Assembly: GCA_003024785.1 (NCBI GenBank) | Contig: PUQB01000430.1 | Location: 1 to 64,000 of the forward strand | DNA length: 64,000 nt | Origin: Selaginella tamariscina | Taxonomy: Eukaryota; Streptophyta; Lycopodiopsida; Selaginellales; Selaginellaceae | Direction: 5' to 3' | Shown: positions 1-11,770 of the stretch, piece after piece | How the letters are laid out: each line of letters starts with the position of its first letter | Position numbering within the stretch: position 1 is the stretch's first letter | Translations under genes and position numbers: made by a program | Notes under the pieces: model-generated | Told to the model about the DNA's origin: nothing | What the model saw: only the letters and a program-made list of their open reading frames with translations | Databases searched by the model: none

Positions 1-1770
1 CAAAGGGCCAACACGTGGCAATATGTGGCTGCCAAGTGGCCATCCGCGTCATTACCCTGTGTGAGCAATGCTAAGTCTTCCAGAACCACCCCAATGACCC
101 CTAGGGTTAAACTCTAATGCCCAAGTGGACAGAGACTTAGGGTTTAGCCTAAGTCTCCCTAGAATGTCTGCCCCCCACCCTTGAGGGATAACCCTAGTTA
201 ACTTAGGGTTTAGCCTAAGTCTCCCTAGAGTGTCTGCCCCCAAAACCCTTGAGGGATAACTCTAGTTGACTTAGGGTCCTGCCTTAGAAGACCTAGACAG
301 GCTCATGCCCTAACCTTAAGGGGTAAGTGACGATGCCTTATCCCTGTCACGGGGGTATGTGTGAGACACATCTCCTTTATGGGGAATCACCCTCATCCGG
401 GAGTACAACCCCTTTAGGGTGACAAGGGGTACCCTGAACCACGACTAACCCCTAAGGGTTTGGGTGGCCAAGTCATACCCTAGACCTAGGGCTAGTACTT
501 AATGAGGACACGAGTGTGCGCCGTAGGCGGACATGAGTGTTCTACTAAGTAAACTCCCTAAGGCTAGGTTTGGAAAACCCTAAGTACATGACCTTACAAG
601 TGCTTCACAAAAAAGCTCTTGCTAACAAGCTTAGGTTGTTCAACCCCTGGATTCCAAGGAGGACACTCCCTCTAGCCAAGTGTGCCTAAGCACACCTGGT
701 TATGAGACCTAACCTCCCTTGAGCAAATGCCCAAGGCTTAGCACCCTAGCGCGAGCACAAGATGCTTGTTTGTTAGAGTATCCAACCCCTTGGCGACAAG
801 CCCATGACATAACCCCAAAGGGCGTGCCTTGGGCGTTGTACCGTGTGACGTTTAGCCCAGTGTCACATCTCCATGTGACACTGCCTTTCCCGATGTGGGC
901 TATCATGCCATAGCCCTTAGATTCGAGAGTTGCACCAAGTGCCACAAATGTGGCTCCTAAATGCCAACTCTAGAACCCCTCAATTATCCCTCAAGACTCG
1001 GTAAGGAAACCTTGTCAATCAAGAACCCCACAACCATAGTTGGACAGGGACACGAACGTGCCCTGGTTAGCTGTGAGTGTTGCTCCTAGCTTGACGTGGA
1101 GGAGGAGGCTGGAGACAAGCCTCAACCTCTGCCTTTTGGAACGTGACCTCCTAGGCATGGATTCGCCAACGTTAAGGGTAAGCTACCCCAAAGGTGGGAC
1201 GTACCCTTGTCGTCTGGCGGCACAACAGAGAGTTGTGCCTTGACAACACAAGCTAGAGCTTGCACTGGGAGAAGAGTAACGAGCTCAGTCATGAACCCAG
1301 GAACCCTCACTCCTACATACTCTACCTTATTTATGTGACGGAGCCCCCCCCCTCTTTTCCTATATGTGTAAGTGGGCTGGCACTAAATTAACTAGCCCCT
1401 TATTAAGTTAATGAGAGAGTGTTTAACTTAGCTTAACTCTAACCCTTAAACCCTACCCAAGGGGGTGGGGGTTTTTAGGGAGGGTAACCCTAGGGTTAGG
1501 TCAACCCTAGGGTTTCCTAACCCTATTTAACATGCCAAACTCATCTTACTAGGACGTCAAAATCGGGGGTGGGTTTTCTAGAAGGTAAGTGTTACCTTCG
1601 CTTAGAGTTTCTCGCGACATCTAAAGATTACCGGCCAGACTACCCCTAAACACCTAAGTGCACTAAGCGGGGCTATTTCTCACTACATCTAGGGTTCATC
1701 AACATAGTACAATAGGTAACAATAGTCAACGTCCAAAGTAAAGGGTCGAGTCATAGTAAAAACTATGACA
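1..1770 (-). repeat. LTR of LARD-like element (left end outside window)
   Basis: This is the downstream LTR of a minus-oriented retroelement. It matches the LTR at 5396-7184 almost throughout but lacks its first few bases, which lie left of the window. It ends in the hairpin GTCATAGTAAAAACTATGAC plus A at 1770. It is rich in TTTAGGGTTTAG-like motifs, which here are part of the LTR and not telomere. About 70 bp (roughly 315-384) are inverted relative to the partner LTR. No long reading frame is present; the short open frames inside carry no recognisable domain. Confidence 0.8.
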
Positions 1771-4700
1771 CACTCCCCGCCTTTGAAAATGTCAACGTCT
1801 TCGTTGACGTCCAACTCCAAGACTAGATAATGTTAGAAAAAATTAAACAAAACTAACATATCACTTTATGTGGAGTAGCCAAAAGTTCACATAAGTTTTA
1901 TTACCCCTCTTACATTACGCGAAACCAAATATTTTAGAACCGTCGTTCACTGAGTCGTAAACCCAGCTGTTGGAGGCACCACCTACGACATAAAGTCACT
2001 TGGAGACCTTTTGCACATCTGCAAAGTCTGTCACCCAACGCACACAACACTGGTTAATTTCTTTACTTAACTAGAATTTATATTTGGAGGCCTCTAGTTA
2101 GTGTTGTTGCCGGCCCCTTAGTTAACAAGAAATAAAGACTTGCTTTATTCCTTAATATCATACGCCTTCCGCGTTTCTCAATATTTCCACATTCTCACAT
2201 GACAAAGTATTCCTACTTTATGTTTCCACATCCTTCGGTGCTTCTCAACACTCCTTTTCTAAGGGTCTGCTACCATACCTACCCGCACTTGTTCTAAGTC
2301 CCCCCACCAACTCCCAAGCTAGTATATAGCTACGCCAGACTAAGTGTGAGACTTATATCGAAACAAACTGATACTAAGTATAAGGGTAAGCATCCCTCAC
2401 ATGCAACATTTTACAACACCGATTATCCCAGGGAGCGAACATAAGCTAGGTAACTTGACATGAACTCATATCTAGTGCCTCAATTAGCGTTCTTTAGATA
2501 TCATGTGTCCTAAGTGACATGTTCACATTATACTCATTCCTCAAAGAGCACAACACACTATATGTTATTCAATACTTCCTAACTCCTTATCTCGCTAAGC
2601 CCACAGAACTTAATCTCAAAATTAAGTTAAGAAACTCCAGCTTTATGATAGGAGTCTCCCTAAACTCGAATACTAAATTATCATAATATTGTACTTTTCC
2701 AACTCATAAAACTAATTACACAAGATTTCAATAAGTTAATATTGAAACAGAGCAGTGTCACTAATTTAAATCATTCAATTAAAGTAACTTACTTTTGAAT
2801 AACTCAAAAGTAATGCTTTATTGTCTGATTCAATTAGTGTTTGTAAAATACCTTCAAACAACCTTATTTCATATAACTTTTACATTCTTAATATTGATAA
2901 TATTTTGTTCCGTGATCATTAACTAACCTTGAAGTTTAAAATTTAACAAGTGATGGGTTTGTTAAATACTTCGCATACTCAAGTGCTTCGCTTTCGTGAA
3001 CACATATAGTTACATTATCAAATATAACTATATGAACTATCAAAATATCAAAATGTGGTAGTTATTATGGAATGAGGACTTAGTTCTTGATATTACCCGA
3101 ATTTCAGTTTCAAGACGGAAATACAATGCTATAATGCATCAAGCAACAGTTCAGGGACCAAGAGGAATCATGACTCAATGTTTGGTTCATTTAACTGATT
3201 TAATAAAATACTAACTTTTACATTAACGCTATTATGATACCAAAATGTCATATTAACGTCATGTTTAAGTTATATCTTATAAATTAATTAAATTCCGCAA
3301 ACATGAGTAATATATCTAGTTTAGTATATTGAACTAAATATACTGTTACTCATTTTGAACATCTAGTAATCCCACAAACCTGAAAACGTTTTTCAAGTTA
3401 TAACATTAAGGTATCGCCTACCAAAGTGTCAAACCAAAACTTTGAGTTTTACCTTACAATTATGACCACTTCATGTGATCATAATCAAGCTACAATATTG
3501 AGTGCTCTTGTCTCAATATTTAGCAGATATTATACCATACTTTGTAAAGTCATTTAGAACTAATCTCAGAGAGATAGTCATAAATACTTTCAAAGCTTAT
3601 GATATAAATATCTCATCAATGAGGCAATAGGAAACCTCATGTTCTTACACCGACCACCAAACTGTACATTAGGAACTTTTTGGACCACGATCGTCAAGAA
3701 GGGAGACTAACTTCTTGACTCTATTTTTGATTTCAACATTGAAACCTAAGGAATACTGATCCCAACAACTCAAGGTACCATCTAACCTTGAGATTAATTC
3801 GCCACTGAGCTCAAGGAACACCATCAAATCTTGAGATAAAACTATAGGCTAACCGAAGGAATACAATCAAACCTTGAGTCAAGAATAGTTCTATTTTTCG
3901 ATATTCCAAAGAACTGAAGATACCTACTTGATAAGTTCTTTGAGTACCCACATTTTCGACCATGATGTAAAGTAAGAAACCGTCTTTTGAATAATCATAT
4001 TCGATTCTAAAATGAAATCGATATTGGAAACCAATACCAACTTCTAATTCTTATCGAATACATACTATCTTAAAGAGGTACATGCACTTAAACCTCCAAT
4101 GAAAATCCGACTGTTACTGGCTCATTGATAATTCTCAACATAAGTTATCAAACTTAGCAAGTTTCCTTACTTAGTCGATAAACTAAATGGAGAATCCCAA
4201 ATCATGCTCTTCTTAAGCAAGGAATCACCCTTGTTAAGAGCTTATTCCCTCATTGCAAACAACATTATAGATTCCAAGATTAAAGAGTTAACAATGAAAA
4301 TGCACAAGTGTGCGCCGAACGCCTTCACTATGCAAGTCCTTCATTACTCAATAACCTGAAAATGTAAATGTATGTTTCCAACATTACTTTTTATGATAGA
4401 TCACGCCATCCATCCAAAAGCTGCATTAATAGAGATGCAACATTAAATTTGTCTACTGCCAAAATCTATTATTCTATTTCACTCTTATGATAGATAACTT
4501 CATAATCAAGTTAGTCGAGTTAGTTAATTTGAATACAAAGTGCACGCTTACAACCAACTAAGGTTTCAAATTGTACTTTGTTCAAATCAAGTGACTTGAA
4601 CTTAGTAAACTATTTTACCTAATGTTACTTGTAGCTAGCGCATCAAAATATTACGAACATCGGACAATACTTTGATTACATTGGATCTAAGAACCAATTA

Positions 4701-5395
4701 TATATTCATTATATGTTAATATTTGACATTTCGTTGTATTATAAGTTCATCACCATAGTCTGCTTCTGGAGTTACACTCTGGAAAACATGCACTATAATG
4801 AGAGCTTATTTTACACTTTATGTCAAAATGTAGTATTCCCTCTTATGTTTGAATATGCCCCTTTTTTCCGAAGTCAAAGACTCACATTTGAACATAAGTA
4901 TTTCCCCATTTGAACACTACAGTTGGATCCAATATTGAATCTTCCCTAAGTCAAAACTCAATGGACACTGTTTGTTTCAAAATCATGTGTTATCCCAAAT
5001 TCAAACACCTTTAAAGAAAAAGAAAAATTTTCAATAATGTGTAGACTTAGGATATCACAAGACACACCTCACAAGACTTAGTTTGTAAGCCAGAACAAAC
5101 TAACACGCCACACCTTGTGGAGTATATGGTAAGATAACATGAACATCCATAAGGTAAAGTAACTTGGCATACAACTTGGAAGTTGCCTTCCAAGTGCTAC
5201 CTTTGACATTCGAGTCCATAACCCACACCCACTTAAGAAGTAGGTGTACTTTAAAGAATTATAGATCTCAAGACCACCTCTCCATGCAGAATTCAGACGT
5301 TAGCCAAAAGTGATAAAGTACTTTAAGAATTTAGAACTAACTAAACCCTAAAACACACCACACTTTAGGCAGTCCTACTGACCATAAAGAATAAT
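1771..5395 (-). mobile_element. Non-coding internal region of LARD-like LTR element
   Basis: The region between the two long LTRs holds no gag or pol reading frame. It is AT-rich, and its only open frame of note (4713-4913, plus) has no recognisable domain. The first 390 bp (1771-2160) match the sequence beside the 3' LTR of the chromovirus (51755-52145), including the purine tract complement CACTCCCCGCCTTTG. The last 150 bp (about 5245-5395) match the leader beside that element's 5' LTR (about 57030-57173). It therefore looks like a non-autonomous derivative that kept only the ends. The bases corresponding to the primer-binding site (GCTCCGATACC on this strand) are missing just before 5396. 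Confidence 0.7.
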
Positions 5396-7184
5396 TGTCA
5401 AAATTTTGACCCGAAGGGCCAACACGTGGCAATACATGGCTGCCAAGTGGCCATCCGGCGTCATTACCCTGTGTGAGCAATGCTAAGTCTTCCAGAACCA
5501 CCCCAATCCCCTAGGGTTAAACTCTAATGCCCAAGTGGATAGGAGACTTAGGGTTTAGCCTAAGTCTCCCTAGACTATCTGCCCCCCACCCTTGAGGGAT
5601 AACCCTAGTTAACTTAGGGTTTAGCCTAAGTCTCCCTAGAGTGTCTCCCCAAAACCCTTGAGGGATAACTCTAGTTGACTTAGGGTCCTGCCTTAGAAGA
5701 CCTAGACAGGCTCATGCCTTAACCCCACAAAGGAGATGTGTCTCACACATACCCCCGTGACATGGTTAAGGCATCGTCACTTACCCCTTGAGGAATCACC
5801 CTCATCCGGGAGTACAACCCCTTTAGGGTGACAAGGGGTACCCTAAACCACGACTAACCCCTAAGGGTTTGGGTGGCCAAGTCATACCCTAGACCTAGGG
5901 CTAGTACTTAGTGAGGACACAAGTGTGCGCCGTAGGCGGACATGAGTGTTCTACTAAGTAAACTCCCTAAGGCTAGGTTTAGAAAACCCTAAGTACATGA
6001 CCTTGCAAGTGCTTCATGAAAAGGCTCTTGCTAACAAGCTTAGGTTGTTCAACCCCTGGATTCCAAGGAGGACACCCCTAGCCAAGTGTGCCTAAGCACA
6101 CCTGGTTATGAGACCTAACCTCCCTTGAGCAAATGCCCAAGGCTTAGCACCCTAGCGCGAGCACAAGCATGCTTGTTTGTTAGAGTATCCAACCCCTTGG
6201 CGACAAGCCCATGACATAACCCCAAAGGGCATGCCTCGGGCAGTACCGTGTGACGTTTAGCCCAGTGTCACATCTCCATGTGACACTGCCTTTCCCGATG
6301 TGGGCTATCATGCCATAGCCCTTAGATTCGAGAGTTGCACCAAGTGCCACAAATGTGGCTCCTAAATGCCAACTCTAGAACTCCCTCAAGACTCGGTAAG
6401 GAAACCTGTCAATCAAGAACCACAACCACAGTTAGACAGGGACACGAACGTGCCTTGGTTAGCTGTGAGTGTTGCTCCTAGCTCGACGTGGAGGAGGAGG
6501 CTGGAGACAAGCCTCAACCTCTGCCTCTTGGAACGTGCATCTCGACAAGACCTACTAGGCATAAATTCGCCAACGTTAAGGGTAAGCTACCCCGAAGGTG
6601 AGACGTACCCTTGTCGTCTGGAAGTTAGGGTGGCACAACAGAGAGTTGTGCCTTGACGACACAAGCTAGAACTTGCACTGGGAGAAGAGTAACAAGCTCA
6701 GTCATGAACCCAAGAACCCTCACTCTTACATACTCTACCTTATTTATGTGACGGAGCCCCCCCCTCTTTTCCTATATGTGTAAGTGGGCTGGCATTAAAT
6801 TAGCTAGCCCCTTATTAAGTTAATGAGAGAGTGTTTAACTTAGCTTAACTCTAACCCTTAAACCCTACCCAAGGGGGTGGGGGTTTTTAGGGAGGGTAAC
6901 CCTAGGGTTAGGTCAACCCTAGGGGTGTTCCTAACCCTATTTAACATGCCAAACTCATCTTACTAAGATGTCAAAATCGGGGGTGGGTTTTCTAGAAGGT
7001 AAGTGTTACCTTCGCTTAGAGTTTCTCATGACATCTAAAGATAGCTGGCCGGACTACCCCTAAACACCTAAGTGCACTAAGCGGGGCTGTTTCTCACTAC
7101 ATCTAGGGTTTGTCAACATAGTACAGTAGGTAACAACAGTCAACGTCCAAAGTAAAGGGTTGAGTCATAGTAAAAACTATGACA
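5396..7184 (-). repeat. Complete LTR (1789 bp) of LARD-like element
   Basis: It runs from TGTCAAAATTTTGAC at 5396 to ACTATGACA at 7184, with TG..CA ends. It is the 5' LTR in the minus-strand sense of the element. It aligns with 1-1770 apart from small indels and the inverted segment at 5723-5792. Its terminal hairpin is identical to that of the unrelated-length chromovirus LTRs. It abuts RNase H sequence of another Ty3 element at 7185, so it seems inserted there. The target duplication cannot be checked because the other end is off the window. Confidence 0.8.
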
Positions 7185-8830
7185 TATTGCATGAGTAGGC
7201 AAGGTGAAATCAGAAAGGGGTGCTCAAGAAAGTGCATCTGCATCCACCATTGTTCGCTCAGGCCTATGCACCACCTTAAAGTTATATACCTGGAGACATA
7301 ATGCCCATCTGGCTACACAACCCAATAAATTCTTCCATTTTAATAAGGAAGTGATAGCAGCATGATCACACTCCAAAAGTGTTTCACTCCCATGTAAGTA
7401 GGCATGAAGTCGTTCAAAACCCCAAACAGTAGCAAGGCATTCTTTTTCAGTAATGGAATAATTTGCTCAGCAGGTTCGAGTATTCGACTGATATAAGCCA
7501 CTGGATGTTGAATCAAAGGATCTGTAGCATCGTTTGCATCAACACACCACCAATACCAATATCGAATGCATCTACTCGTAAAATGAACGAACAAGTAAAA
7601 TCTGGGTATTGAAGTAGTGGTGGAGTTGTCAAGAACTCCTTTAATCGGTCAAATGCCTACTGACACCTGTGAGTCCACCTGAAAGGTACCTATGGATAAA
7701 CTAGCTCTTGAAGAGGGGCAGTTCGATCAACGAGATGATCAATGAATCGACCCAAGTACAGCATATGCATCAATATCTTCGTGAGTGTGGATAAACTGTC
7801 GTCCACATTGGATGAGTACTGCATAAATAAAACCAAATGAGGTTCACATGCCCATGGACTCCATGATGGACGACACACCCGCTTACCGATCATATCAGTA
7901 ACAACTGTTCGCATGGCTGATAACTCTTTTGGTGACATGTGTCGAACTGGGACTTTGAAAAGCTTTGCATTGCCAATGGGTATATAGTGTCGAGTCTTCA
8001 CACATGCACCTTGGGACAGATCAAATTTGAACAAACTTGCATATTATTGCTTAAGTTGTTTGATGCAGTGTGCTCAATACTCAGGTGAGGGATCCGACAT
8101 TTGAACCTATTGAGATGAACACCACCCTAGGACTAGAATCAAAGGAGCTGTATGCGTGATACAAACAACAACAAGCTTCTCTAGACGTAAAGAAACAGAC
8201 TGCAGAGACACAGACTAAGCGTAATACGAGGGAGAAGTGAAAAATCACACATAACCAATCACATCCTAGAATAATGTCAAAGACCTAGGAAGGAATAACC
8301 CTAAGAGACCCAGAGGGAAACTTACGGTTGTCACCCATAATCAGCATAGTTGAAGTAGTGTATTGTGATACTGCACGAGACTGCCCATTACCATATAAAA
8401 TGTGCAAGACCAAATGGTGTTTAGAAAGTCGTTTTTGGAATATCCTGCTCAGCCATAGGAACCTACCAATATCCTGATGCTAAATCTAACTTATAAACCA
8501 TCGACTCTGACCCAAACGATCTAATAAATCGACAAAGTTCGGAAGTGGATAAACATCTTTGATGGTAACATCATTGAGAGGTCGGTAATCGACACAAAAT
8601 CGTAAAGATCATCAGGCTTGGGAACCAAATGAGGTTCACATGCCCATGGACTCCATGATGGATGACACACCGCTTACCGATCATATCAGTAACAACTGTT
8701 TGCATGGCTGATAACTCTTTTGGTGACCTGCATCTAACTGGGACTTTGAAAGGCTTTGCATTGCCAATGGGTATACAGTGTCGAGTCTTCACACGTGCAC
8801 CTTGGGACATATCAAATTTGAACAAACTTG
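7185..8830 (-). pseudogene. Decayed Ty3/gypsy pol: RNase H and RT pieces
   Basis: Minus-strand frames read, in order, an RT N-terminal block (8034-7690 and the related 8825-8571, with KTRHxIPIGNAK, then SPKELSAMxTVVTDMIGKR), RNase H (7594-7340, HPVAYISRILEPAEQ) and the RNase H end (about 7330-7190, matching the usual HRP..m.DALSR block in broken frames). Stops and frame changes interrupt every domain. Part of the RT/protease region is duplicated: 7832-8411 repeats 8624-9203 in the same orientation. It has been inactive for a long time and belongs with the protease and gag pieces to its right. Confidence 0.75.
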
Positions 8831-8971
8831 CATATTGTTGCTTAAGTTGTTCGATGCAATGTGCTCAATACTCAGGTGAGGGATCCGACATTTGAACCTG
8901 TTGAGATGAACACCACCCTAGGACTAGAATCAAAGGAGCTGTATGCGTGATACAAACAACAACAAGCTTCT

Positions 8972-9562
8972 CTAGACGTAAAGAAACAGACTGCAGAGAC
9001 ACAGACTCCAAGCGTAATACGAGAGGAGAGAGTGAAAAATCACACATAACCAATCACATCCTAGAATAATGTCAAAGACCTGGGAAGGAACAACCCTAAG
9101 AGACCTAGAGGGAAACTTACGGTTGTCACCCATAACCAACATAGTCAAAGTAGTGTATTGTGATATTGCACGAGACTGCCCATTATCATATAAAATGTAC
9201 AAGACCTTATCTGCACATCTTAAAGATAATGAGCACCGATGCGCCAGAGAAGTAGTTATGAAAGACATACTGGATCTTGTATCCACAAGCACTATGACTA
9301 AAAAATCATTCACCCATGCAGAAAATGTGAAAACTAGATGATTTGGTGAAACTTGCAATCCTTGATATGCATAACGGGAAAAACATGGAGGTGAAGTCTC
9401 CATCACATGGGATCTCTCCGTCACTAGTACGGTTACTAGTTTTTCACAACAGATCCACCTGCAAGAGAGGCTTGTCATCTGGAAGATCATCATCATACAT
9501 AATGGCCACCACATGTACACCATCCGGAACATATGGTCAAGCCTGGATGTGATGGACATCAA
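8972..9562 (-). pseudogene. Ty3/gypsy retropepsin fragment
   Basis: The 196-aa minus frame contains a retropepsin-like block: VLVDTRSSMSFITTSLA, then further on SQVFDIILGCDWL, the usual flap-to-C-terminus pattern of gypsy aspartic proteases. The catalytic triad D-T/S-G reads D-T-R here, so the conserved glycine is lost. The N-terminal part of the open frame is out of phase with gag. It lies between the gag pieces (9660-10476) and the RT pieces, as expected for gag-PR-RT order. Confidence 0.65.
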
Positions 9563-9659
9563 TCAAGATACACATCACATGCCCATCAAGTATGTCCAGG
9601 TGCCCAACATGCCCAACAATGAACTTGATTGGGTCAACTTGCATTGTTCCGATTCCTCA

Positions 9660-10476
9660 TGTCCTGAATCCATGGATTTTGACCACCACGAGCAGGAACT
9701 GGAGCAAGTGCAGGAGGATTTCGTGGAGGTGGTCCACGGGGTTGGCCCCGAGGTGGCCCACGTGCAAGAGGTCAACCATGAAGGGCTTGTCGTGCAGGTA
9801 CATATGTAGCAGCGTCAACCTCCATTGGATCAGCACGCTGAAAAGGAGGAGAAGGTAACCCAAGGGGACCACGGCCCTCACTAAGCACCAACTTAAATCG
9901 TTGAGCTAGTGCAAAAGCCTCCTCCAATGTGGTCGGACAAAGAGCCCAAATGAATCGAACGAGTTCGGGTCGTATAGTCGACCGTAACATAAGCTTAATG
10001 GGCTCAGGCATGTTAGGATATGCACGCCGAGCTAAATCCTTGAACCTAATACTGAACCGCATAACAAACTCACCAGGATGTTATCGTATCGCATGCAGTT
10101 GTTGGAAAGAATCATCTAAGTCCTCAACTTTGTCAAATGTACATTTGAGGCATTCCGTCAACTGATTATTATTGGCTTGAATCTCCACAACCAATCCATT
10201 ATACCATTTGAGCACATGGCCTTCCAAACATGTAGGGAATTCTTTGAGAGCACAGGCCTCATCCCAACCATGGTAACGAACAATAACTTGGAAATGATCA
10301 AACCCTCGGATTTGTGGCATGTGAAGAAGACGAAGGAGTATTAGAAGCAGATCCCTTGGCAGAAGGCTCATGCGGGAAAGAAAGGACGGACCCTCAACAA
10401 AGCGCTCCAATAACTTAGTATGTGCATCAATAGCAGTTGCAATAATACTAAAAGCCGTCTCCACATTCATTGTCAT
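9660..10476 (-). pseudogene. Ty3/gypsy Gag fragment
   Basis: Two overlapping minus frames (10476-10081 and 10062-9772) give a typical retrotransposon Gag. A start at 10476 (MTMNVETAFSIIATAID) is followed by a capsid-like block (FDHFQVIVRYHGWDE, ALKEFPTCLEGHVLKWYNGL) and, after a break near 10070, RFSIRFKDLARRAYPNMPEP. At least one frame shift separates them, and no zinc knuckle is visible. It is the 5' end of the decayed element at 7185-10490. Confidence 0.6.
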
Positions 10477-10489
10477 AAAAATAAAAAGG

Positions 10490-11770
10490 AAGAGGCGGAA
10501 GAAAAGGAATGCTCAACTTCTCCACCAATGAAAGAATAAATAAATATGCACAAAATGTGATACTTTACTAAAGTACAAAACCTTGCTTATATACAGGAGA
10601 CCTTCTGCCACATGGCACACATGCAACACGTGGCACTGACACATGGGGCCAGATCACCACCCATGTGTCACTATGCATGTGTATATATACACATGCGTAT
10701 ATAGTATTTACATATATACAGTATCTTACAAAACTAGAGCATAATTAAAAATACGTCATCTGAAAACACGGAAATCTTATACACAATTGAAATTATATTT
10801 TATGGATAAATATAGAAATTAATATAAATAAAGTTCAAAATACACACTACACTATATACACATATATTCATAAACATATGCACACATGTACACATAATTA
10901 AATTGTGCATTATAATATAATACATATGACGTGGGCATAACCATACATTAGAAACTAATGGATATGGTATACATGATGAACAAGTAGATACATGGAACAT
11001 GGCAATGCAGCAGCAGGCATTATTCTTCTTTCCTTCCTTCACACAAAAATTTCAACCGATCTTCAGCTAATCCTGCAGTGTTCGTTTCCAGCTTATCTTG
11101 CTGGTACCGAACCAAGGTTTTATATATGTATGTATAAACATAACAATTCACACGCACACACACACACATGTGTGTGTGTGTCTAAACATAACAATGCATA
11201 TATATGTATGCATTGACATTTATACACAAACGTTACATGCATGTACACGTATAATATTATATCTGCTTCAATATAAGAACTTAAGTCATATAGATTCTTA
11301 TATATGCACAAAACTAAATATACATAAAGTAAAAATCAATGCACTGGTTGAGCTCTAGGTATATATTTAGTTACTTAGTTATATATATACACAAGAGGCC
11401 GAATGTGTAACGGCTCATATTGCTTTTATTATTATTTTTTTTTAAAATAATTTTGCAAAAATATATTTATTTAGGCTATTGTTTTTATTAATTAATGTCC
11501 TACAAATATTAGAAAAAATAATACAGTACCTTAAATTAATAGAAAATTTCTGGTCCTCACTATATTTAATAAACCTCATGCATGGTGTATTCCAGTATTA
11601 ACAAAACCTTTAATAAGCACTCGACCGGTTATTAACATTCATACAGACCTCATGTATGGTGTATACACTGAGTTCATGTATAATAGTTAGAATTAAATAA
11701 CAAGAGAGAGGTTTAATAATTTAGGTTTCAGCATTGTATAATATATATACACACATTAAAACGGTAATAG
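10490..11770. other. AT-rich intergenic DNA with CA/TA microsatellites
   Basis: No gene is supported. The first 200 bp may be leader or LTR remnant of the adjacent Ty3 element. The rest is AT-rich with (CA)n, (TG)n and TATATA runs around 10680-11200. A short direct repeat, CCTCATGxATGGTGTAT, occurs near 11575 and 11649. Open frames here come from CA/TG repeats and are judged spurious. Confidence 0.6.

Noticed and set aside
100-260. Telomeric or subtelomeric repeat tract
   Set aside because: TTTAGGG-like motifs are interspersed inside an LTR that recurs at 5396, 41708 and elsewhere; there is no uninterrupted telomere array.
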